Assembly (NCBI RefSeq): GCF_028736925.1
Contig: NZ_JAQZAT010000005.1
Span: 62,001-126,000 of the forward strand
Reading direction: 5' to 3'
DNA: 64,000 bases
DNA from: Flavivirga sp. 57AJ16
Lineage (GTDB): Bacteria; Bacteroidota; Bacteroidia; Flavobacteriales; Flavobacteriaceae
Below, piece after piece: positions 53,135 to 62,969 of the stretch. The notes beneath the pieces are model-generated. The model was not told where the DNA came from. It was given only the letters and a program-made list of their open reading frames with translations, and did not search any database. Each line of letters opens with the position of its first letter. Position 1 is the first letter of the stretch. The position numbers and the translations under genes were made by a program.

Positions 53135-53809
53135 ATGAGACTTTACTTTTCATTTTTTATACTATTTGTTTTTTCGCTATCAACTTATGCTCAGATTGAT
53201 GTGAAAAAAAAATCTATTGCCATACCCGCTGTTAAAAGTAAAGATTCAGTTGATGCTAATCCGTTTTTGCCGTCTAAGCCTGACAACAATACGCCAATCG
53301 ATAATATAAATACCCCTAGGGTATCTAATAATCTCAATATACCCCAAAAAGAGTTTTCTATGTTTGGGGGTGAGAAATTTGGTAATCCAGGAGAGCTTTA
53401 TGAGGACCGACTTAATAAAAGTTTGGATCACTTAAAGTTAAGTCAGGAAGAGTTGGAATTGAAAAATGGCAGTACAACAGATCAATATTTTGGTGACTTT
53501 AAGAGTAAGGCCAAGTTTGTGAATGTGGTATATAGGGACCATGGTTATGTTGATGGCGATATCATTCAAGTTTTGGTAAATGATGACATTATTCATGCCA
53601 GGGTATATTTAACAGGTGGATTTAAAGGTTTTAAACTCGATTTGCAACCAGGGTTTAATAAAATAGATTTCTTAGCTTTAAACCAAGGGGAATCAGGGCC
53701 CAATACCGCCGAATTTAAAGTGGTCGACGACCAGGGAAATTTGGTGTCTTCAAATCGTTGGAATCTGGCTACGGGCGTGAAAGCAACCGTTATCATTGTA
53801 AAGGAATAG
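53135..53809 (+). CDS. Exported protein of unknown function
   Basis: A 224-aa product from the ATG at 53135, which places a clean signal peptide (MRLYFSFFILFVFSLSTYAQ) at the N-terminus; an upstream ATG at 53075 would bury it. After a Lys/Pro/Asn-rich linker (~25-90), the C-terminal ~100 residues form a beta-sandwich-like domain: VVYRDHGYVDGDIIQVLVND, VYLTGGFKGFKLDLQPGFN and FLALNQGESGPNTAEF. I recall similar exported proteins in Flavobacteriaceae, but no function. It is divergent from the small ORFs. Confidence 0.75.
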   Translation: MRLYFSFFILFVFSLSTYAQIDVKKKSIAIPAVKSKDSVDANPFLPSKPDNNTPIDNINTPRVSNNLNIPQKEFSMFGGEKFGNPGELYEDRLNKSLDHLKLSQEELELKNGSTTDQYFGDFKSKAKFVNVVYRDHGYVDGDIIQVLVNDDIIHARVYLTGGFKGFKLDLQPGFNKIDFLALNQGESGPNTAEFKVVDDQGNLVSSNRWNLATGVKATVIIVKE

Positions 53810-53836
53810 GAGCGGGGCTTATCTTTCTTTAAAAAA

Positions 53837-53941
53837 GACACGAATTTCACAAATTTTCACTAATTAATCGATAAGTGTTCATGTTGGGTCCAATCTATAC
53901 CATTAAGTATTAGATTCGTGTGAATTTGTGAAATTCGTGTC
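53837..53941. repeat. 105-bp inverted-repeat element, copy 1 (ATTCGTG family)
   Basis: GACACGAATTTCACAAATT (53837-53855) and AATTTGTGAAATTCGTGTC (53923-53941) are perfect 19-bp arms. It directly follows the exported-protein gene and may serve as its terminator. A nearly full inverted copy is at 52175-52263 and a half copy at 51438. Confidence 0.8.
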
Positions 53942-53996
53942 TAAACTTTTATTGTTCAATATTTGTATGTACCCCTTATCCACTATCCAATAATAT

Positions 53997-55010
53997 TTAA
54001 GAGACTATTTTATCGATCAGTTTTAATTCATCTTCAGAAAAATCCAAATGATCTACGGCCTTTATGTTTTCTTTTAATTGATTTGGTGAACTAGCACCAA
54101 TGAGCACCGATGCCACTTGCGGCTGTCTTAAAATCCAGGCAATGGCCATTTGCGATAATTTTTGTCCGCGTTCCTGTGCAATCGCATTTAAACTTTGAAT
54201 TTTTTCTATATGACTATTTACGGTATCGACATTTAAATAAGTAAGGTCTTTTGCAGCTCTGGAGCTTTCGGGGATTCCTTTTAAATATTTTTCGGTCAGC
54301 ATACCCTGGGCCAGCGGTGAAAAGGCTATACAGCCCACACCATTTTGTTCTAAGGTATCTAAAAGTCCTTGCTCCACCCAACGATCGAACATGGAATAGC
54401 GTGCTTGGTGCAGAATAAACGGTACATTTAAACTTTTAAGGATCTCAGCAGCTTTTTGAGTGTCTTCCGGTTGGTAATTGGAAATCCCAACGTATAGCGC
54501 TTTTCCTTGTCGTACAATATCTGCCAATGCCCCCATGGTTTCTTCTAAAGGGGTTTCGGGATCTGGCCTATGGTGATAAAAAATATCAACATAATCCAGG
54601 CCCATACGCTTTAAGCTTTGATCTAAACTTGAGATTAAATATTTTCTCGACCCCAAATTACCATAAGGTCCCGGCCACATATCATAACCTGCCTTAGTGG
54701 CGATAAATAATTCATCTCTATAAGGCTTAAAATCTTTTTTAAAGATAGTACCAAAATTTTCTTCGGCAGATCCATATGGGGGGCCGTAATTATTAGCTAA
54801 ATCTAAATGTGTAATACCAAGATCGAAGGCACATCTAATAATATCTCTTCCGTTTTGTATATTATCGACAAAGCCAAAGTTATGCCATAATCCTAATGAG
54901 ATTGCCGGTAAGAGCACACCGCTTTTTCCAGACCTTTTATAGGTCATGGTATTATACCTTTGGTTAGAAGCTTGATAATTTGTTGTTCCAGATTTGTCGT
55001 TGATTTGCAT
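53997..55010 (-). CDS. Aldo/keto reductase (YghZ-type)
   Basis: A 337-aa TIM-barrel NADPH oxidoreductase. The catalytic tetrad is visible: D in THLDLANNYGPPYGSAE with Y four residues on, K in FIATKAGYDMW and H in YVDIFYHHRPDP. The C-terminal SVLIGASSPNQLKENI binds NADPH. It resembles the E. coli YghZ (L-glyceraldehyde-3-phosphate reductase) group and probably detoxifies aldehydes. It stands alone between repeat regions. Confidence 0.93.
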   Translation of the reverse strand: MQINDKSGTTNYQASNQRYNTMTYKRSGKSGVLLPAISLGLWHNFGFVDNIQNGRDIIRCAFDLGITHLDLANNYGPPYGSAEENFGTIFKKDFKPYRDELFIATKAGYDMWPGPYGNLGSRKYLISSLDQSLKRMGLDYVDIFYHHRPDPETPLEETMGALADIVRQGKALYVGISNYQPEDTQKAAEILKSLNVPFILHQARYSMFDRWVEQGLLDTLEQNGVGCIAFSPLAQGMLTEKYLKGIPESSRAAKDLTYLNVDTVNSHIEKIQSLNAIAQERGQKLSQMAIAWILRQPQVASVLIGASSPNQLKENIKAVDHLDFSEDELKLIDKIVS

Positions 55011-55175
55011 GTTTAGAGTAACTAATAATTAAGGCTGTAAATGTATAAATTATATTGCTAATATTCGATAAATATGCGAATCCGTATGGCTAAGAACCAA
55101 GATTTGCCCCTAATTAACCGACAAGCATGTGCCCACATCTTTTTAAGCTATTTTCCCTGTTGGTTTAGTCAATTT

Positions 55176-56606
55176 GTCATTCCTGCGAAGGCAGGAATCC
55201 ACTATTAAGTTAATAAGTCCAATTTTCATTCTTTAACATCAAGATAAAACGGGGCATCGTTTTTTATATAAAATCATTTAGTAAGCCAGTGGATTCCTGC
55301 TTATGCAGGAATGACAAACTGACTCCATTACACGTGCTAGTTAAAAAAATTAATTAGGATCTTTTGTGGTTGTGGTGTTTTACACTACTATTGAAGTGAT
55401 TGCTCAAATAACTTGTTTATGAGTTATTAGGTAGATTTCATAAATATGGTTCTTTTACATTAATCTAAATAGTTTATTATGATGTTAATAGCAAAAACGA
55501 ACCTGTCTGTCATTCCTGCGAAGGCAGGAATCCATTATTAAGTTAATAAGTTTAATTTTCATTCTTTAACATCAAGATAAAACGGGGGCATCGTTTTTAT
55601 ATCAAATCATTTGGTAAGCCAGTGGATTCCTGCCTTCGCAGGAATGACAAACGGACTCCATTACACGAGCTAGTTAAAAAATTTAATTAGGATCTTTTGT
55701 GGTTGTGGTGTTTTATACTACTATTGAAGTGATTGCTCAAATCATAAATATGGTTCCTTTACATTGATCTAAATAGTTTATTACGATGTTAATGGCAAAA
55801 ACGAACCTGTCTGTCATTCCTGAGAAGGCAGGAATCCATTATTAAGTTAACAAGTCCAATTTTCATTCTTTAACATCAAGAAAAAACGGGGCATCGTTTT
55901 TATATAAAATCATTTAGTAAGCCAGTGGATTCCTGCTTATGCAGGAATGACAAACTAACTCCATTACACGTGCTAGTTAAAAAATTTAATTAGGATCTTT
56001 TGTGGTTGTGGTGTTTTATACTACTATTGAAGTGATTGCTCAAATCATAAATATGGTTCCTTTACATTGATCTAAATAGTTTATTACGATGTTAATGGCA
56101 AAAACGAACCTGTCTGTCATTCCTGCGAAGGCAGGAATCCATTATTAAGTTAATAAGTATTTTCATTCTTTAACATCAAGATAAAACGGGGCATCGTTTT
56201 TTATATAAAATCATTTAGTTAGCCAGTGGATTCCTGCTTATGCAGGAATGACAAACTAACTCCATTACACGTGCTAGTTAAAAAATTTAATTAGGATCTT
56301 TTGTGGTTGTGGTGTTTTACACTACTATTGAAGTGATTGCTCAAATAACTTGTTTATGAGTTATTAGGTAGATTTCATAAATATGGTTCTTTTACATTAA
56401 TCTAAATAGTTTATTATGATGTTAATAGCAAAAACGAACCTGTCTGTCATTCCTGCGAAGGCAGGAATCCATTATTAAGTTAATAAGTCCAATTTTCATT
56501 CTTTAACATAAAGAAAAAACGGGGCATCGTTTTTTATATAAAATCATTTAGTAAGCCAGTGGATTCCTGCTTATGCAGGAATGACAAACTAACTCCATTA
56601 CACGTG
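55176..56606. repeat. Tandem array of five hairpin repeats (~303-333 bp period)
   Basis: GTCATTCCTGCGAAGGCAGG begins units at 55176, 55509, 55813, 56116 and 56446. Within each unit a complementary arm (TGGATTCCTGCTTATGCAGG or the CCTTCGC form) follows ~120 bp later, so each unit can fold into a long hairpin whose arms are themselves palindromes. The rest of each unit (AACGGGGCATCGTTTT, GGATCTTTTGTGGTTGTGG and more) is also repeated. The ~303-bp units lack a 28-bp segment present in the 330-bp ones. It holds no ORF. Confidence 0.88.
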
Positions 56607-56611
56607 CTAGT

Positions 56612-56664
56612 TAAAAAAATTAATACCCGTTCTGATTTGAATAATTTTAAATCAGAACGGGTAT
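56612..56664 (-). terminator. Terminator of the S9 peptidase gene
   Basis: ATACCCGTTCTGATTT pairs with AAATCAGAACGGGTAT (56623-56664), a perfect 16-bp stem. On the minus strand it is followed by TTAATTTTTTTAAC, a T tract of seven, so it is a typical intrinsic terminator ~36 bp after the stop. Confidence 0.85.
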
Positions 56665-56699
56665 AATACGACGCTTCTCTTAAACGTTATGCCTGCTTT

Positions 56700-59006
56700 T
56701 TAATCCTTTAAGGATTGCTTAACTTCCTTTTTTAAATGTTTAGCATAAAAGCCCATCATAGACTCGTAGAGTGCAATTTGGTTTTCCTCTCTACCAAACC
56801 CATGGCCTTCATCATATTTCACCATATAGGGCACATCAAAACCTTTAGCGCGCAGCGCGCTTACTATTTGATCGGATTCGTCTATATTGACTCTGGGGTC
56901 GTTAGCGCCTTGAACGACAAAAAGCGGTTTTTTGATTTTATCTATTTGATATACTGGTGATACTTCTTTCATGATGGCTTTTTCTTCTGGAACGTCTTCA
57001 TCGTACCATATTTCCTTGATGATCTTTAAATAAGGTTTCCAATAAGGGGGAATTGTTTTCATAAAGGAAAATAAATTGGACACGCCAACATAATCAACAC
57101 CACAGGCATATAAATCTGGCGTTTTTGTCAAACCGCGCAGTACGGCATACCCGCCATGGCTACCACCATAGATAGCTACATTATCTTTATCTACCCAACC
57201 TTGATCTATTACATATTGCAGACCATCCTCAACATCGTCCATGGCTTTTCTTCCTATTTGCTTAAATCCAGATTCTAAAAATTCTTTTCCATAACCACCG
57301 GAAATCCTAAAATTGACCTGTAAAGTAGCATAACCACGACTGGCAAACAATTGCGCTTCTGGATTAAAGCCCCAAGAATCCCTTATTCCCTGTGGCCCAC
57401 CATGCGGATTAACAATAACAGGCACTTTTTTACCATTAAGGGCTTCTTTAGGTAATGTAATATAGCCATGCATGGTTTTTCCATCCCTACTTTTAAAAGT
57501 AATAGGGCGCATTTCTGCCATATCTTTTTCAATAAGATTGGGCATGAGGTTGTAAAGTAATTTAAAGGCATCTTTTTTGGCATCATACGAATAATAAGTG
57601 CCATACAGTTTATCGCTTTGCAAAAAGATTAAATATTTACTCTCATCGTCTGTTACGTCAGGAATTGAATAATTATATCCAGGGAATTTAGTAGTGATTT
57701 TGTTATGTAATTTTTTGTAATACTTGCTTACGGGTATGATATGTCTTTTTTCACCTTCATACGAAAAATAGTCCAGTTCATAGCCTCTATTTCTGGATAG
57801 TCCTAATCCGGAAACATCGTATTGATCATTGGAAAACAGCTTTTTAATGATTTTATCCTCTTTGAGGTCATATAAATATATTTGAGCCTTATCACTATCC
57901 AGATTTGATGTTATATAGGCGTCGTGTGGATGGCTCGAAGCATAATTAAACGACACAATATTAAAGTTGTCTTTCCAGTTTAATTGTTTTTTCACTTCGT
58001 AGTTTTTGCCATCTACGGTATAATACACATCAATGTTTACGCCATCACGAAGTTTAGCAAACCCACGTAAATTTCCATCTTTATCAAATACATAGCTATT
58101 GATTGGGTTTGCTGCATCTTCATTTTTATATAATTGCTTTAGTTCACCAGTTTCAATATTAATTTTATAGGGTTCGAATATTTGGGGATTATTTTGGTTC
58201 ATAGAAATAATCATATGATCCTTATCTTCTTTAAGGCCCTCTAGAATATTTACTTTCACACCTTCAAAAGGCGTTAGTTCTTTAGCATTACTGCCATCGA
58301 TGTTTACAGCAAATAAATGATAGTCTTCATTACCTCCTTTATCCATGACATAAACCAACCGACCTTCATTTGCCCAGCCAAAACCACGGATCAATTCATC
58401 TTTTTCCTCAATAACCCTTGTAACTTCGTTTGTTTCAAGATTTTTTACATACACATGGTTTTTTGTGTTTTTATCTTTTTCCCGATATGATAAATACGTA
58501 CCATTAGGTGAAAAGCTAAAAGATCTGGCCTTTGGCCTTGCAAAATAATCCTTAACGGCATATTTGTAATTTGTAGGATTCCAATTGGCCAGTGTTTCCA
58601 AATCTTCATCAGAAGTTGGTAAAGACGTATCTCCAGGAAGTGTTTTTACTGTTTTTGATAGTACTAGGGGGAATTCTTTACCACCTTGATAAAAGACACC
58701 GGTGAGGGTGTTCTCTTTTAACGTGGCCATATACTTTATGCCTGCCTGATTAAATTTAATGGTAAGCGTATCGTTTAAATAAAGTGTTTCGTCCATAGGT
58801 ATGCCCGTGGCTCCTTGTGATGGACTATCCATAGTTGAGGTATAGCCATCCTCTTCACTTTTAATATCAAATAATAGAGGCATCTCTGTTCCTTGAACAG
58901 ATAATTTTCCTTTCCAAGAGCCAACAATGTCTTGGGCATGCGTTTGAGCTACTGTACATAAAAAAAGCATTAGTGTACCGCTTAGTTTTAGAATAATAGT
59001 TTTCAT
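56700..59006 (-). CDS. Exported S9-family (prolyl oligopeptidase-like) serine peptidase
   Basis: A 768-aa protein with a signal peptide (1-25, ending THAQ). Residues ~28-120 are a lipocalin-like N-terminal domain (IVGSWKGKLSVQGTE), ~150-480 a beta-propeller and ~500-768 the alpha/beta hydrolase. The catalytic triad is S616 (YGGSHGGY), D703 (GANDPRVN) and H735 (DEGHGFG). It is likely a periplasmic oligopeptidase or acylaminoacyl/dipeptidyl peptidase; the exact specificity cannot be stated. Confidence 0.93.
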   Translation of the reverse strand: MKTIILKLSGTLMLFLCTVAQTHAQDIVGSWKGKLSVQGTEMPLLFDIKSEEDGYTSTMDSPSQGATGIPMDETLYLNDTLTIKFNQAGIKYMATLKENTLTGVFYQGGKEFPLVLSKTVKTLPGDTSLPTSDEDLETLANWNPTNYKYAVKDYFARPKARSFSFSPNGTYLSYREKDKNTKNHVYVKNLETNEVTRVIEEKDELIRGFGWANEGRLVYVMDKGGNEDYHLFAVNIDGSNAKELTPFEGVKVNILEGLKEDKDHMIISMNQNNPQIFEPYKINIETGELKQLYKNEDAANPINSYVFDKDGNLRGFAKLRDGVNIDVYYTVDGKNYEVKKQLNWKDNFNIVSFNYASSHPHDAYITSNLDSDKAQIYLYDLKEDKIIKKLFSNDQYDVSGLGLSRNRGYELDYFSYEGEKRHIIPVSKYYKKLHNKITTKFPGYNYSIPDVTDDESKYLIFLQSDKLYGTYYSYDAKKDAFKLLYNLMPNLIEKDMAEMRPITFKSRDGKTMHGYITLPKEALNGKKVPVIVNPHGGPQGIRDSWGFNPEAQLFASRGYATLQVNFRISGGYGKEFLESGFKQIGRKAMDDVEDGLQYVIDQGWVDKDNVAIYGGSHGGYAVLRGLTKTPDLYACGVDYVGVSNLFSFMKTIPPYWKPYLKIIKEIWYDEDVPEEKAIMKEVSPVYQIDKIKKPLFVVQGANDPRVNIDESDQIVSALRAKGFDVPYMVKYDEGHGFGREENQIALYESMMGFYAKHLKKEVKQSLKD

Positions 59007-59158
59007 TTATTGATATGGATTAAATTATTGACATTTTAGACACAAATTATCGCATCATAAATATAACGATGTCTAATAGTTAGAAGAAAAAAAATGAATT
59101 TTGTTACAAATCCATTTAAAATTGTACTTATTTATAGTAGTACAAAGTCAAGGTGAGT

Positions 59159-60463
59159 TCAATGTCTAATCTCGGATAATTTAGTTGTTAGCTCAAGTTT
59201 TACGGTAGCATCGTTATTACTTAAAGTCCCTTGATTTGCATTTAGAAGATTCGGGCTTTCCAAAGGATTGTCATTTAAATTGAACAAAGCTTCAGAGCCA
59301 TTATTAAAATGAATGTATTTATGAGTGGCGTTTCTAATAGTAAAATCTTCATTTTCAGCATATACATAAGCTCTTTTGCTACTATTGTCACTGCTTGTAA
59401 GTAAACTTTTAAAACTTTTACTGTCATGAATCCCTGTATCTGATGTTCCAGCGATATTAGCTATTGTCGCGAATAAATCTGTAGTATTTATAAGGGCATT
59501 TTCTGTTTCGTTCATGCGTATCACATTTTTTCCCGAAACGATCATAGGAACATTAATACCGCCTTGATAGATACTGCCCTTAGCTCTTGTAGGTGGATGT
59601 TCTTGTACAACTTGGTTGGGAGTACCATTGTCCCCTATAAAAATAATAACTGTATTATCCTTTTCTTCCGTAGACATTGAATTGATTAATCTGCCCATTT
59701 CAGCATCCATAGCTTCAAGTGCGGCCATGTAATAGGGGAGTGGGTTGCTGTCTATGCTCGCTTGATCTGAAGGTAAGGCCCCTTGGGAATGTAAATCGTT
59801 AGGAGGCAGATGAAAAGGGGTGTGCGGTGCATTGTAAGCCAACCATAAAAACCAAGGTGTTGTTTGCTCTGCAACCCAATTAATAGCTAAATCCGTAAAC
59901 TTGGTTGTGGTATATTCTGTTGATTTTGTTGTGATCCCGTTTATTGTCAGGTTCCAGTTCCAATACGACTGAACTCCTCCCCCTATAAGGCCTGCAAAAT
60001 GATTAATTCCCATATTATTAGGGTGGTTCTCATTATTTGACAAGTGCCATTTGCCAATAACAGCATGGTTATATGATGTACTGGAGTTTGTGTCTATATA
60101 GCTTTGCAAAGAAGTTTCGGAAGCAGATAAAATATCACCTGCATCAAGCACGCCGGTTTTAAATCCATATTTGCCCGTTAAGATAGTTGCCCTTGTAGGA
60201 GAGCATGTTGGATTAGCCCATAGGTTGGTAAACTTAATTCCTGATGTCATCAAACTCTGTAAGTTGGGCATATGGGGTTTAACAATACCTATGTCGTAAC
60301 CAGGAGAAGCATCTAGCCCCATGTCGTCTGCAATAATTAGTAAAATATTGGGCATATTATTTTTTGGGGACTCTATTTCTTCTTCGGCATAGGCCATAGT
60401 TTCAATGGAATGATCACAAGAAAAGAATACTATAAACAGGCTGATAAATATAGAACGCATCAT
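59159..60463 (-). CDS. Sulfatase (formylglycine-dependent, family S1)
   Basis: A 434-aa lipoprotein (IFISLFIVFFSC lipobox). The active-site signature is TCSPTRATILTG, in which C87 is converted to formylglycine (CxPxR). NILLIIADDMG gives the first calcium-binding Asp pair, IGKWHLS the Lys-Trp-His motif and FIGDNGTP the second metal Asp-Asn. It desulfates a polysaccharide or other sulfate ester; no glycoside hydrolase neighbours tell which. The anaerobic or aerobic maturase is not in the window. Confidence 0.92.
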   Translation of the reverse strand: MMRSIFISLFIVFFSCDHSIETMAYAEEEIESPKNNMPNILLIIADDMGLDASPGYDIGIVKPHMPNLQSLMTSGIKFTNLWANPTCSPTRATILTGKYGFKTGVLDAGDILSASETSLQSYIDTNSSTSYNHAVIGKWHLSNNENHPNNMGINHFAGLIGGGVQSYWNWNLTINGITTKSTEYTTTKFTDLAINWVAEQTTPWFLWLAYNAPHTPFHLPPNDLHSQGALPSDQASIDSNPLPYYMAALEAMDAEMGRLINSMSTEEKDNTVIIFIGDNGTPNQVVQEHPPTRAKGSIYQGGINVPMIVSGKNVIRMNETENALINTTDLFATIANIAGTSDTGIHDSKSFKSLLTSSDNSSKRAYVYAENEDFTIRNATHKYIHFNNGSEALFNLNDNPLESPNLLNANQGTLSNNDATVKLELTTKLSEIRH

Positions 60464-60791
60464 AATTTTTGAGTGATTAGTCCACGCTTATGGCATGGAA
60501 AAAATGGCTAAGTAACGGCAATACCTTCAAAACAGATAGTTGAACCACATTTTTGTCGTGGTGGGCTAATTTCGCTTTATGTGCTGAACCAGTCTCAGTA
60601 TTTTAGTACTACCTTTTATTGGGTATTGCCTTGCTTACTGTAAAGTTTGACTTAAAAAAAACAGATAGGTTTAATTGCTGTTTAACATATTCATTTTCAG
60701 TAAATAAAAATATTCATTTACAATTTTCGCATCAAACATTCGTGATAAACCCTACAAAGGTGTTATTTTTGCACGTCATAAAATTATAGGA
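60464..60791. other. Intergenic with a degraded inverted repeat and a promoter
   Basis: AAGTAACGGCAATACC (60510-60525) is partly complementary to GGTATTGCCTTGCTTACT (60622-60639): 9 perfect base pairs plus a gapped extension, reminiscent of the other small elements. TATTTTTG at 60764-60771 is a TAnnTTTG -7 box 20 bp before the helicase ATG. Confidence 0.45.
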
Positions 60792-62345
60792 ATGTCCGTC
60801 TCAATAACAGAATTAGAAGAAAGAAAAGCAGGAAAAGATCTGTATAGCTACCAAAAAGGGGCTATTGATAAAATATTTAAGAGTTTTGATGAATCACCTC
60901 ACGATTATCATTTATTATACCAATTACCAACTGGAGGTGGGAAAACAGTAATTTTTTCTGAAATTGTTAGACAGTATCTTAAAAACCATAAGAAGAAGGT
61001 ATTGGTGATGACACACCGTATTGAATTGTGCAAGCAAACATCTAATATGCTTACGGAATTTGGTGTGAAAAACAAGGTTGTAGACAGTAAAGCCAATTTA
61101 AGTGACCAAGCAGATTATAGCTGTTTTGTGGCCATGGTTGAAACCTTAAATAATAGGTTGAATGATGATAAGCTGGATATTTCCGATATAGGTCTGGTGA
61201 TTATTGATGAAGCGCATTATAATTCATTCACGAAGCTCTTTAAATTTTTTAGTCAATCATTTATTTTAGGAGTTACCGCAACGCCTTTAAGTTCTAGTAT
61301 AGAATTACCAATGACCGATAATTATGATGAATTGATTGTTGGAGAAAGTATAGAATCTTTAATAGAGAATGGATTTTTAGCTCGTGCCGAAATGTTCTCC
61401 TATAATGTTGGTCTAACTTCATTAGTAGTAGGGGCCAACGGTGATTATACAGTTAAATCTTCTGAGGATTTATATACAGATAATGATATGCTTGGTAAAC
61501 TCTTGCAAGCTTATGAAGAACGCTCTAAAGGGAAAAAGACATTGATTTTCAATAACGGCATTAATACGTCGTTGCATGTTTATGATACTTTTAGGAGGGC
61601 TGGATATCCTATTGCACATTTGGATAATACGAATACAAAAAAAGAACGTGCGCTTATTTTGAAATGGTTTAAAAAAACACCGGATGCCATTTTAACTTCG
61701 GTAAGTATTTTAACGACTGGGTTTGATGAGCCCACGGTAGAGAGTATTATCTTAAATAGAGCGACTAAATCATTAACGCTTTATTATCAAATGATAGGTC
61801 GTGGATCCCGTATTCTAAAAAATAAGGATACATTTAGTGTTATTGACCTGGGAAATAATTTTCATCGATTTGGGCCTTGGGGGGATAGCTTAGATTGGCA
61901 GCGTATTTTTAAATCGCCAAATTACTATTTAGATGCTATTTTGAGCGATGAAGAATTAGAAAGTAATTTTAGGTATGAAATGCCAGATGAATTGCGAAAA
62001 GAATTTTCTAAATCCCAAGAAGTTTATTTCGATATACAAAAAACGTATATAGAATCTATTAGAGGTGGTGAATCCTCAAAAGTTGTTTTAGAACGTTCCA
62101 TAGAGCAACACGCAAAAATTTGTATTGAAAATAGTGAGGATGTGTACGACGCTCTAGGGTTGGCAAAAATGCTGGGAGACGATATCGATTTTAGAATACA
62201 ACGGTATACAAAGTGTATAAGCAAAAGCACTTATAATTTTGTAGAATGGTTAAAGGGGGATTATAGAAAAAAATTAAATGCCTATTTACGCTCAAATTTT
62301 GATGAGGTTTTTGAGACTATTCATGGGTATGCACCAGAGGATTAG
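60792..62345 (+). CDS. DEAD/DEAH-box (SF2) helicase
   Basis: A 517-aa SF2 helicase of the type III restriction/UvrB-like class. The Q-tip start LYSYQKGAIDKIF, Walker A LPTGGGKT (45-52), DEAH (139-142), TATP just after 160, then the C-terminal RecA fold with LTTGFDEPTVESIIL (motif V) and YQMIGRGSR (motif VI). A unique ~130-aa C-terminus (from ~385) is mixed helical with no nuclease motif. No methylase or specificity gene is adjacent, so I treat it as a stand-alone ATP-dependent nucleic-acid translocase. Confidence 0.9.
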   Translation: MSVSITELEERKAGKDLYSYQKGAIDKIFKSFDESPHDYHLLYQLPTGGGKTVIFSEIVRQYLKNHKKKVLVMTHRIELCKQTSNMLTEFGVKNKVVDSKANLSDQADYSCFVAMVETLNNRLNDDKLDISDIGLVIIDEAHYNSFTKLFKFFSQSFILGVTATPLSSSIELPMTDNYDELIVGESIESLIENGFLARAEMFSYNVGLTSLVVGANGDYTVKSSEDLYTDNDMLGKLLQAYEERSKGKKTLIFNNGINTSLHVYDTFRRAGYPIAHLDNTNTKKERALILKWFKKTPDAILTSVSILTTGFDEPTVESIILNRATKSLTLYYQMIGRGSRILKNKDTFSVIDLGNNFHRFGPWGDSLDWQRIFKSPNYYLDAILSDEELESNFRYEMPDELRKEFSKSQEVYFDIQKTYIESIRGGESSKVVLERSIEQHAKICIENSEDVYDALGLAKMLGDDIDFRIQRYTKCISKSTYNFVEWLKGDYRKKLNAYLRSNFDEVFETIHGYAPED

Positions 62346-62400
62346 GACGCGCACTTATTATTTTACTTCTAAATTATTACAACATCCTTAAAATAAGGCG

Positions 62401-62408
62401 TATCTTTG
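62401..62408 (+). promoter_or_regulatory. Promoter -7 box for the cold-shock-domain gene
   Basis: TATCTTTG, exact TAnnTTTG, 42 bp before the ATG, leaving a leader of about 35 nt (GTACTTAAGTATTAAC region). No -33 TTTG at standard spacing. Confidence 0.5.
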
Positions 62409-62449
62409 TACTTAAGTATTAACATTAAATAAGTACAGTATTATAAACT

Positions 62450-62902
62450 ATGGCAAAATCTCAAGTAACTTTTAATAAGATTGAAAAAGAAAAAAAACGC
62501 TTAAAGAAAAGAGAAGAAAAACAAAAAAAGAAAGAAGCTCGCAGAGCAGAAGCTAAAGAAAACCCTCAAGGGATTCAATTTGCTTATGTAGACTTCAACG
62601 GCAATTTAACAGACACGCCTCCAGATCCTGCAATGCGCGAGAAAGTAGAGGCTGAAAGTATTGAGTTGGGAATTCCTAAGAAAGAAGATAGGGAAGAAGA
62701 AGAGCCAGCAAATAAAGAAGGAAAAGTGTCATTCTTTGATCATTCCAAAGGTTTTGGTTTTATAATTGATAGCATAAATCAAGAAAAATATTTCGTACAT
62801 GTAAGTGGATTGCTCGAGCCTATTGAAGAAAACGATAAAGTTACTTATGAGTTGGAACGCGGTCAAAAAGGGATGAACGCAGTTCGAGTGAAAAAGATAT
62901 AG
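62450..62902 (+). CDS. Cold-shock-domain RNA-binding protein with basic N-terminus
   Basis: A 150-aa protein. Residues 10-37 are almost all Lys, Glu and Arg (a charged coiled-coil-like helix), ~38-88 a linker, and 89-150 a cold shock domain with RNP1 KGFGFI (100-105) and RNP2 YFVHVS (114-119). It should bind single-stranded RNA or DNA as a chaperone. It is twice the size of CspA because of the N-terminal extension, an architecture known in Bacteroidota. Confidence 0.93.
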   Translation: MAKSQVTFNKIEKEKKRLKKREEKQKKKEARRAEAKENPQGIQFAYVDFNGNLTDTPPDPAMREKVEAESIELGIPKKEDREEEEPANKEGKVSFFDHSKGFGFIIDSINQEKYFVHVSGLLEPIEENDKVTYELERGQKGMNAVRVKKI

Positions 62903-62969
62903 TATCTTTTTTAAGCTTTTTAGAATAATATTTAAGTGCTCTCATATTTTATTTCAATTATAGGCATAA

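Noticed and set aside
55176-56606. Possible CRISPR array (regular repeats)
   Set aside because: Units are ~300 bp, the supposed spacers are also repeated, and no cas genes are in the window.
60792-62345. Helicase as part of a restriction or defence system
   Set aside because: No methylase, nuclease, specificity or effector gene flanks it; the neighbours are a sulfatase, a cold-shock protein and transporters.
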